From positions 27,172,079 to 27,236,078 of the forward strand of contig JASDDO010000026.1 of the NCBI GenBank assembly GCA_030015575.1: 64,000 bases of DNA, written 5' to 3'. Position numbers and translations under genes: made by a program. Below the pieces are notes generated by a model. The model was not told the DNA's origin and ran no database searches. It saw only the letters and a program-made list of their open reading frames with translations. This document shows, piece by piece, positions 24,393-33,824 of this stretch. Origin of the DNA: Agapanthus africanus. Taxonomy: Eukaryota; Streptophyta; Magnoliopsida; Asparagales; Amaryllidaceae. How positions within the stretch are numbered: position 1 is the stretch's first letter; the number at the start of each line of letters is the position of its first letter.

Positions 24393-24437
24393 AGAGAGAT
24401 TGTTGATAACTCCTTTCCTCACACCCAAAACACAAGA

Positions 24438-24806
24438 ATGGAGGACTTCCCTTTCACCATCCCGGATATCATAAGCTTCGAGGACGTGTATCTCTACGAT
24501 CAGTACTGCATTGATGACACGGTGCAGTTGGTGATAGGCCAGATTGAGGATCATTTCGGTCGATTGCTCCTCCGGCGCTCCTCCATACTTCAGGTGTTGA
24601 TGTACTCCATCTGGAGGGCGTCGCCGGGGCTCTACAACCCCTTATCCGAGCAGCTGAAAGACGAGGCCATTGGCAAGCTGAGGTCTCTGAGGCATTTCAG
24701 CCTGATCTCTGCGAGCCGGCTAAATCGCTCGGAGGCGCTTGTCCTTAAGTGCTACCACTTGAGGCTCGATGCCGACGCTAGCGGGGTCATCGAAGGGAGA
24801 GGTTAG
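24438..24806 (+). CDS. Small antisense ORF of a Tat element (family member 1, frameshifted end)
   Basis: The 122-codon frame starts ATG GAG GAC. It reads DIISFEDVYL, GQIEDHFGRLLLRRSSILQV, SIWRASPGLYN and RHFSLISASRLN. The ORF at 55779-56273 in the other Tat element shows the same order: EIISYGDI, GRFDAYNGRMLSRRSSLLKL, AIWGALPLFY, YLMSLISKKRRD. After 24798 the homology continues one frame over (ERLDAVRVRLAEISSRYHEQ) to a TAA at 24887-24889. A one-base deletion has therefore clipped the last ~30 residues. The protein is helical and amphipathic in appearance, with no signal peptide or known catalytic motif. Its function is not recognised. Confidence 0.7.
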   Translation: MEDFPFTIPDIISFEDVYLYDQYCIDDTVQLVIGQIEDHFGRLLLRRSSILQVLMYSIWRASPGLYNPLSEQLKDEAIGKLRSLRHFSLISASRLNRSEALVLKCYHLRLDADASGVIEGRG

Positions 24807-25038
24807 ACGCCGTGAGGGTTCGGCTGGCGGAAATATCCTCAAGGTACCACGAACAGTGCTCTCTGTACCCCATTCCCTCGCTGTTGTAATATATTTTTTT
24901 ACGTACGGCTGAGGAGCCTATAGTACCTCTTGAATGAATGCGATTCTTTTTCTTTTCTGCAATGCTTTATTGATCCCTTTATTATATAAACAAAAGATCT
25001 CAAGAAAGATGTACATTGCTCTGAAAAGAAAATACATG

Positions 25039-26776
25039 CTAGTGTATGTTCTTATTCGTGCAGCTTGAGCCCCCCGGATGTTTGTTGGCATCTATGCCCG
25101 GCATAGGGTACCGAGCTTCGTGGGTACTAGACGTATCCTCTGCTGACACTACCATGATCTGGCCGATGGTCAGCTCGGCTGGAGGGGGACGCTGCTCCTG
25201 CTCGCGGTCAGCTTGCCGCTTGTCCCTCAAGTATGCTGTTAGGTGCCCTGAATGGATGAGCTCCTCGATATAGTCTCGGAGCTGCTTACAACTCTCCGTG
25301 GAGTGGCCTAGCGACCTGTGGAACCCGCAGTAGGGGCCCCGGGTTCGCTTTGAGGCCATTCGCGGGATAGGGGGAGCTTGAAGAACCCCTCGCCCTTAGC
25401 CTCTTCTAGTAGCACTGCCTGGGAGACATTGAGCAGTGTGTACTCCTGGAACTTTGGGAGATAGGGCTTTTGCCGTTCAGGTCCCCTTCTCTCTTCTCTT
25501 GCCCTCTTCTTTTGATCGATTTGCTCTGCGCCCGGGGGAGATTTGCGCTTACCTCGGATTCGAGCTGGACCTCGCGCTCGGTCCAGGCCTTTACCTCGGC
25601 CATGGTCTTAGATTGTGCTAGTGCAAAGGAGCGTAACCACTACTTGTGCCTAAGACCAGACCTTAATGTCGTGATGATCGTCTCGTCCCGGTGCTCGGGG
25701 ACCTCGAGAAGGGCGTTGTAGAAGCGGGTGACGTATACTTTGAACGTCTCTTTGTCCCTGCTCTTGATCGTGAAGAGGTGGTCGACGGTGCGTTTTTGCC
25801 GCCTGTTCCTAACGAAGTGGCCAAGGAATTGGGTGGCCGGCTCGTCAAAAGTTGAGAATGAGCACGGCTCGAGTCCTCGGAACCAGTCTCGCCCAGAGCG
25901 GATGAGAGTGGCCGGGAAAGCCCGACACTGGGCGGCGTCGGAGTTGTCTTGGAAACTCATCCTTGCGGTGAACGCATCCAAATGGTCCTTCGGGTCAGAC
26001 TTGCCGTCGAAGAGGGAGACCTTTGGGGGCTTGTTGCGAGAGGAGACGTGGACAGCGAGCAGCTCCTCGGTGAATGGTTTGGTAAGCGAATCGGCGGCGT
26101 ACTTATCCCCGTCGCTCGAATGGTGACCCTCCCGATGCAGACCCTCGATTTTCTTCTCGAGGGCGTCGAGACGGCCGTGGTACCCTGACGACTCGGCACA
26201 TTCTGATCCCAGGCCTCTGCTGTTGGAGGCCTGCGTCTGGCCTCGGCCCCGGTTCCTCTCAATGAGGTTCCTTAGATCCCCCGGCGAGGTAGTCTTCGAG
26301 CCGCCGTGGTGAGTCCCGTCCGCGCGACCCCGTCGAGGGAGGGGGTGTCGGTCAGGCCTGGTAACAGACGAGCTGACAGACATCTCCTCGGGAGGGACAG
26401 GTGCGCGAAGGATCTCGGGACGAGGCGCTCTGGCGACGGACCTCGACGTTGAACTGTAAGGCACCCAGCGGGCCTCAGAACGTATTGGCCCGAGAGATCT
26501 GCGGCCGTGGGAGGTAGCGACGCGGTGGTCGGCAGTGCCGACGCGGACGGAGTCTTCTCTTCCCCTGTAGGGGTCCCGGTCCTGAGGCGGGGGAGCGGCG
26601 ACCTGGGGATCTTGCCCTACCGTTTGGACACGGATGAGCGCCTCCACGAAGGACGCGAGTCGGTCTATTCGGCCGGCAAGGGCGCTAATGGCATTCGGCG
26701 GAGGAGGTTCGTCCGCGCCTCTGTTGAGGGGGAGGCGGCGGCTAGTGCTTGGATCTTCGTGATGATCGCTCGCCAT
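25039..26776 (-). pseudogene. Tat-type gag, interrupted, without pol
   Basis: The start MASDHHEDPSTSRR lies 68 bp after the 5' LTR. The retrotransposon gag core follows (KVSLFDGKSDPKDHLDAF, then GRDWFRGLEPCSFSTFDE and FLGHFVRNRRQKRTVDHLF, residues about 225-340). A TAG at 25640 stops the frame at LRSGLRHK. The same frame resumes as AQSKTMAEVKAWTEREVQ to about 25406. After a further frameshift, 25359-25039 carries a C-x2-H-x4-H-x4-C knuckle (YCGFHRSLGHSTESC). The other Tat element has the same type of knuckle. No protease or RT follows, so the element depends on proteins from elsewhere. Confidence 0.85.
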
Positions 26777-26843
26777 TGGATTAAGATCGAAAAATGAACT
26801 TTTGTTTTTGTGGAATCAAAGAGTTCCCACAGACGACACCAGC

Positions 26844-27604
26844 TGACACGACCTGGATCGCGCCAAGATGTTACTTTCCGTTGATCTGCTGATGGCGGCG
26901 ATGGGTGGCTGAGATTGGATCTGGAGGCCGTCGCTCCTGAAGCGTGTGAATCTCAATGGGTTTGAGGTTGTGGTTGCCGAGCTACCTGTAAGGAAGTCCC
27001 GGGGTGGTTGTACTACCGAGGACCTTCCGACGGTCAAGTTAGACTAGAGATCCGAGCAAAGTAACGGCTTAGTGGAGTAAAAATGGCTTACTTGAACCGT
27101 CTGAAGAAGGGTTTTATATAGCGGTGGCAGCAGGCAGGGCAGGCGTGAGAATCACGCCGGCAGTTACGCTCCCGACGTCACGCCTGCGTGATGAGCGGGA
27201 TCTCCCATTAATGGCGAGACAGGCTCGTTAATGGGGGATCATGATGGCGTAGAACGTGGGATGTGGCCGACGGATATCTCGCGCATGGCGAGATTCGCGG
27301 GATGGCGGTTGCGCCTGTGAGCGGTGTCGTTGGTCGGTCGATGAGACCGAGAAAGATGACCTCGGCAGGAGAGCTCACGGACGAGCGGGAGAGCTGAGGT
27401 ATCTTGGTTTTGTGGTAGCCCGGAGACGAGCTGGTAGGCCAAGAAAACCAATTGTGCAGGGGCTCGGAGGTGAGCCAGCGTTTGCTTGTAGGACGGGCAC
27501 ATGGATGGTCTGGTCGGCCACTGTAGGTTCTTTCTTGTGAGCCCTGGGACACGTCATCTGCCACGTGTCATGATCTGGGAGATCACCGATATCGAGCATC
27601 ATCA
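26844..27604 (-). repeat. 5' LTR of the gag-only Tat element
   Basis: On the minus strand it starts TGATGATGCTCGATATCG and ends CAGGTCGTGTCA. A minus-strand TATA box (27112-27120, CTATATAAAACC) would start transcripts about 30 bp further on. The sequence just after its end, CTGGTGTCGTCTGTGGGAAC, is the usual primer-site neighbourhood of Tat elements. Confidence 0.9.
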
Positions 27605-27826
27605 AGTTAACGGTAATATCTTAAACGTTGCTCGTAATATTTAAGTAGTTGGATTTAATATCTAAGCAGTTGGAGGGAATAATGGCCTAAATAAAATGCG
27701 GCCGAGGGTTTTTTCCCATAAAGATTTTGAACACTTGGCCCTTTCCTATAATTTTGAAAACATTAGGAGTTTTTAGACAACTCCGGAGGGGGCCGGGGGC
27801 TTTTTGACAATTTACCCTATTCTCAA

Positions 27827-28032
27827 AGAAATAAATGATTTTTGTAATGACTAATACCCAATAGCCTAATAACCCAAAACCTAAGCCCGTGTGCAATGAA
27901 GACAATGGCACACAAAACCCAAAAGAGGCCCACAGTGGGCGATCATCGCGATGGTCAAAAACCAAACAAATTCTGTTTCTCTCTCAATCGAAATTGGATC
28001 GTTTTCGTTTCATTCGCTTTGGCGATTTTCCA
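27827..28032 (+). promoter_or_regulatory. COX6B proximal upstream region and 5' UTR
   Basis: About 206 bp of host DNA separate the MULE's right target duplication from the COX6B ATG. A C/T-rich stretch (TCTGTTTCTCTCTCAATCG, 27971-27989) looks like the leader. No clear TATA box was found in it, so promoter elements may lie on the far side of the insertion or inside the MULE end. Confidence 0.5.
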
Positions 28033-31000
28033 ATGGCTGAGGTATTGCTACTCTATGATCCGAACCATTATTATTTTTTTTGTTTTCAATTATATATCAT
28101 TTTGCTGATATTTTTATTAATTGCGTGAGGAATTTTGTTTTTGATTACGAACGTTTAGCTTTAGGGTTGTGAGACAATTTCGATCTGTGTATTTCTGAGG
28201 CACCGATTATCTTGTTTGCTTGAATTCGTGTAGAGCTCTAATATTTTTTGTAAAATTTCCTTATTTTGAAATTAGGGTTTTTAATTTGTTGTGAATACAA
28301 TAGGGATCTATTCTATGTGGTTAGTTAATTTTTAGGGATTTTCGTGTTAGGATATATTTGGCTTGGCAAAATTTTAAAAAACTGTGTGAAAATCGCTATT
28401 TTTGACTAGAAAATCCCCCAAATCTGTATAAAAGGTCATTTTTAAAATAAAAAAAGAGTATTTGTATCTCATATAAATTAAATGGTTCAAACGCCTAAAC
28501 CTCAAAAATAAAAATTTAAGAAGCAAGCTTGCAATTTTGTTCTACCATTGTTGATTTTATTTTCTTTCGGTGCCAGTCTTTTTTCTGTAACATTTTCTAC
28601 TTCTTTGTTTTTATCAGATTGAGATAAAAACTGCACCAGCTGATTTCCGCTTCCCCACGACAAATCAAACAAGGCATTGTTTCACTCGTTATATTGAATA
28701 TCACAAGTAAGATTTGTTTTAGTGCCGTACAAGTATTTATGGTTAGCGCTGATTGTTGAAAATTATCATATTTTGTTCTATGTTACATATTTTGTTTAAT
28801 TAATTTATACTGTCCACTGGAAATGAAGGTGTGTGTCTGCCAAAGGTGATGATTCTGGTGACTGCGGAAAATTTGCCAAATACTACCGATCCCTTTGTCC
28901 TGGTGAATGGGTGAGCAACAATAAGCCTTGTTAAATTTATAATTTGTGTTTCTTTTCTTGATAATTTTTATCCTTCATTCATCTTCCGTAACTTTCATTT
29001 ATGATTTAATAACATATAGTGCATAAGTATATTGTTTTTTAATCTTCATTAGCATATATGCTTCCAAAGCTTTTAGTTTCTGTAGAAATTTATCAGTATA
29101 AAATGTTGACCATTTCATTAATGTGTTAACTAATGATACTTTGGCGTTGAAATTTCTTTCCCAGCATATTGGCACTTGGAACATTTTATGATCGCTTTAT
29201 ATGCCACACGTAAACTGCACATAAAGGCATCATCTGTAGATCATGTTGCACGTGAACTTTATTTTTTGATGAAAGTACTGGGCTCAAGCGAGTCTGTTCC
29301 ATGAATTTTATTAATCAAACCAAAATATACAAGTGGGGAAAATGAAACTGTACAGTAACAATTACAAATAAACCTGTGCACATCTGCACATACTGTATCT
29401 ATAACAGAAAAAAGAAATATGAAACGATAGGGTAAAGGGAGCAGTGTAAGAAGAGTGTAGAAGAGCAAACATCCTAATGTGTAACGGACTTATAATGTTG
29501 CCTCACTGGATCATTTCCTTTTTGCTATTTTTTCTTAGTTGCTTTTTGGTGAGAGTCTGCATTTTCAACCCACCCTTGTTCCTGTCAGGTTTTATCTCCA
29601 AGCATTTGCTGCTACCTAAAAATTCCACAGAAAATCTCGATAGTAACTGCACTTATATATAATTTTGTTTGTTAAATGTAAGCAGAATTTGAAAATGCAA
29701 GATAAAAAAGTGAAGAAACTGCAATCCTCAAATTTAAGATAGAAAGGGTTCCACCAAGTAACATGTTCACTTAATCTCACAAGTGAATGAAAGAATATCC
29801 AAGATGTCCACTAAGTCCATATAACTAAGTTATCTTTGTATCCAAGACATGAACCATGTCTTAAAATGACAAAAGGATAAAAGAATTATATGTAAAAAAT
29901 GGGAAACTTTATATTCATACCGATCAAACTTAACAATATAGTGAATAGTATCCAACACCCTTTCCTCCCAAATGAGTAAGCCAACCCCAAAGACTAGAAG
30001 ATAAAAGGGTAAATTGTTGAAAAGCCCCCGGCCCAAGAAAAAGGGGTCAAAAAGTCTCCGGTATTTTCGAAATAGGGAGAAAGGGCCTACTGTTCAAAAT
30101 CTTGGTCTAAAAACTCCTGGCCTAAGGTCTGAGTATTTTATATGGTGCAGGGACCAAAATACCCCTATTCATTCACAGCCGCTCAAAATTTCTCTCGTTC
30201 CCATCTTCTTAAATCCCCAAGCCTTCTCTCTCCTCTCCGGCAAGCCCCAGATTTTCCGGCAAACCACCGTCTTCGATTGCCCCTCCGCCCTTGATGTCAC
30301 CGTCGTCTTCCTCATCGCAACCTTGCTTCCACAAGTCAACATCCCAATATCTTTTTTAGAGCTCATGCTCTTCTCTTTTAATTCCATTCTTCTTTTTTGC
30401 ATTCTTCTTCCACACATTTATTCTCTTTCACACATACACACGTATCTTCTCAACACCAACTCAACAATTAAGAAGCTTAATGGGTTGTGTTGGAAAATAT
30501 TAATAGGTTTTGTTAGAAAATGATGATGATGAGGGGAACAAAATATTGATGGGTTGTGTTGGAATTGTAAGGAGAAAAGAAAAAAGAAAAGAAAACAATT
30601 AAGCTTTTTATGTCTTTCTTACATACACATATCTTCTCAACACCAACAACAAAACAATTAAGAATCTTGAGGGGTAAAAATGGGAAGATACTTTTGCTGC
30701 TACAAGCAGAAATACTTGCCAGGAACTTCTGATAAGTTGTCTGCAACTTGTAAGTAGTTTCTTATAACTTCTGATTAGTTGTCAGACGTCTAGGAGAGAT
30801 GTCTCCTTAAAAAAAAATTGAACTGCAGACGCCTACCCCAAACGTCTGGCAACTAATTAGAAGTTACATACAACTGCTTATAAATTACAGGTAAGTTATC
30901 AGAAATTATAGGCAAGTGCTTCTGCTTGTAGCAACAAGAGTGTCTTACCATTTTTCCCCCATAAGCTTCTTAATTGTTGAGTTGTTGGTGTTGAGAAGAT

Positions 31001-33766
31001 GTGTGTGTGAGAGACGGAGAATGAATGTGTGGGAAAACAATGCAGAGAAGAGGAATGGAATTAAGTTTTGAGTTGCTTGTAACTCTTTTTCCTTTTCTCC
31101 TTGCAATTCCAACACAACTCATCAATATTTTGCTCCCATCATCATCATTTTCTAACACAACCCATTAAAAACTTGCAAAATTAGATCTTTCATTTTCTTC
31201 ACTAACCAGTTTCTTATAACTTCTAATAACTTGCATGTAATTTCTAAGCACTTACCTGTAAGAAATTTTTGAACTGCAGACGTCTACTAAAGGAAATTTT
31301 TCATATGTCAGTTTTTGTTTTTAAAAGGAGACGTCTGTACCAGACGTCTTCTTAAGAAATTTTTGAACTGCAGATGTCTCCCCCACACGTATGGAAACTA
31401 ATTAGAAGTTACAGGCAACTTATCAGAAATTATAAGCAAATATTTCTGCTTGTAACAACAAGAATGTCTTCCCATTTTTTTCTTTTAAGCTTTTTAATTG
31501 TTGAGTTGTTAGTGTTGATGAGATATGTGTGCGTGTGAGAGAGAATGACAGAGAAAGCTTAATTGCTTTCTTTTCTTTTTTCTTTTCTCCTTGTAATTCC
31601 AACACAATCCATCAATATTTTGCTTCCCTCATCACCATCCTTTTCCAACAAAACCTATTAATATTTTTCAACACAACCCATTAAGCTTCTTAATTGATGA
31701 GTTGGTGTTGAAGATATGTGTGAGAGAGAGAATGAATGTGTGGGAAAATGATGCTGAGAAAAAGAATGGAATTAAAAAGAGAAGAGCATGAGCTCTAAAA
31801 AAGAGACACTGGGATGTCGACTTGAGCAGGCAGGTTGCGACGAGGGAGACGACGGAGATATGAAGGGCGGAGAGGCCATCGAAGACGGTGGCTCTCCGGA
31901 GAATTTGGGGCTCGCCGGAGAGGAGAGAAGGCTTGGGGATTCGAGGATTTTTTTTTATAAAAATGACAGCTCTCTTCTTGTACTTGCGCATATGGGTCAT
32001 AAGGGACAGTTTTGGAATATACCAAAATACACAAAGCTTAGAGTATTTCAGGAAAAAATTGATGGGCTTAGGGGGTTTTCAACAAGTTCAAAAAGCCCAG
32101 GGATTGGTTGATCCCTTTTTCTTGGACCGGGGGTTTTCCAACAATTTATCCAAGATAAAAGCATTTTGAAGTTTTTCGTAAGGTAAAAACAGGAAAAAAT
32201 AATTCAGGAGCACATGAAAACCAAAATCTTTACAAGCCAACTGAAGGTAGCTACAGATTTTGCAAGATAAATGATGAGAGAATCAAAATTAACTAACAGC
32301 TCCGACCTTAATTCTATTACAAGACATCAATAATAGAGAGAGTGAGCCTAAAAGAAACAAAGTTCCATTTTAAGTTCATATCAAAGTATTTTTGCTTAAG
32401 ATAATTCCTCAGGAAACAGAAAACATATCATAATCATACTCAAAGAGGTTTAAACATAAGAATGCCAGAAAATGCACAAGCTCAATTTTTAAAAGTAGAC
32501 ACCTATTATTAATAACCTTAAATTTGTAACCAACATCTATGACTGTCAAAAGTTAAATAGGCAAAGATCTTCAGGCAAAACTTGTAATTTTTATGGAAAA
32601 GTTACGTGTGAACTTTAGTTTGATACTTGCATATGAAATATGTTGGCTTCTTAAGCAAAATATCTAAGGATATTTTATCAAACTATTGGCTAATTTGTGA
32701 TCTGGTTTTTTCTACATGCATGATTATAGATAACTACGGCACATTTTTTTTTAAGAAAAAAAGATTTCTTCAAAAGAAGAAGAAGAAAAGATAATGATGG
32801 CATCTCGTAAATGTATGGTTGATTTTCCACGTCCAATTTTTTCACGTGTACCATTTTGGACAGATACTAGACACTCAGGACGCTTTAGACCCTTATCTCA
32901 TCCTAACCTGAGCTTTGGTGAGAGTAGTTTATTGAGTTGGTTCATTTTTACAAAAAAATTTGCAGCAAATTGCGTATGATATTTATGGTACCTAGATTGG
33001 TGGCTTATGGAACGCATTATTGATAAATTTCAGCATCTGATACATATAAAATAGTAACGTGTGGCATTCTCAACCAAATTTTTGAAGTTGAAAATTTTAT
33101 ATATATGCCTTCCACATCTATGCTTTGCTCATAGTTCAGTTATCGTTGTCCCTCAGAGAGGAAACACATCCTGTCATCCTCACTTCGTCACTCATCTGAA
33201 CTATTTTGTTATGTTCACGTATGAATGATATTATTATTAGAAGCATTGCAAATTTCATTGTCAAACTATGGGTGCAATTTATGCTCTCTCAGCAGGTCCT
33301 TTTTATTCGGGAATTGGTGGACGCAACTTCTGACAAAATTACACATGTACCATATTTAGGTTGTTGCATCCCACAATTTCGATATAGCCAACCAACTTCA
33401 AAATTTTTACCATATCTGCTATGCGCAAGGGTAAACTTTAGTAAACCAGATACAAAAATAATGCAACCCACAACAAGAGCACATTATGACATTAGAAGAG
33501 AAGTGGCTACAGAGTATGTAAGTTTCCTGTTGAAAGTTCAAAAAATGAAAAATAAATAAATAAATATGACAGCTTCATGAACAAGTGAGGTACCAGAATC
33601 ACAGAAGTTCTTGAGATAAACTATCTCCCCTCATACGGTTTCTTAGGAGCATGAACCTGCTCTAATGGCCCAATACCTGACCTGAGTATGAGTGTCATGC
33701 AACTCTCTGGGATGTACATGCATATTAGACAGAACAATGAAATAAAATGAATTAAAAATAAAAAAT

Positions 33767-33824
<58 letters not shown>

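Larger units (their letters stand above)
10556..27604 (-). mobile_element. Gag-only Tat-type LTR retrotransposon (non-autonomous), minus strand
   Basis: Direct repeats at 10556-11333 and 26844-27604 are its LTRs. Reading on the minus strand, the order is 5' LTR, a TGTCGTCTGTGGGAACTC primer-type stretch, gag (26776-25039), an antisense small ORF, a hairpin-rich tandem array, a spliced antisense gene, a purine tract and the 3' LTR. There is no pol. Five-base flanks are GGTTG and AGTTA, matching at three positions and differing by two transitions, which fits a decayed target duplication. A gypsy element is nested at 13040-21341. The antisense ORF layout recalls the Grande and RIRE2 types of Tat elements (from general knowledge). 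Confidence 0.85.
10445..27817. mobile_element. Small Mutator-like element (MULE) split by a 17-kb LTR element
   Basis: The left terminus (from 10445) reads GGGTAAGTTGTCAAAAAGCC. The reverse complement of the right terminus (ending 27817) reads GGGTAAATTGTCAAAAAGCC. Both sides are flanked by the same nine bases, TATTCTCAA (10436-10444 and 27818-27826), the size typical of Mutator insertions. Removing the LTR element (10556-27604) leaves about 324 bp with no coding capacity, so it is a non-autonomous MULE. The foldback element at 30007 has related ends. The insertion lies about 215 bp upstream of the COX6B start codon. Confidence 0.88.

Noticed and set aside
30014..30523. 169-codon frame at the start of the foldback element
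   Set aside because: It is terminal inverted-repeat sequence; the opposite arm gives similar frames on the other strand.
32794..32979. Small ORF in COX6B intron 3
   Set aside because: It is a short frame in intron DNA with no start context or similarity.
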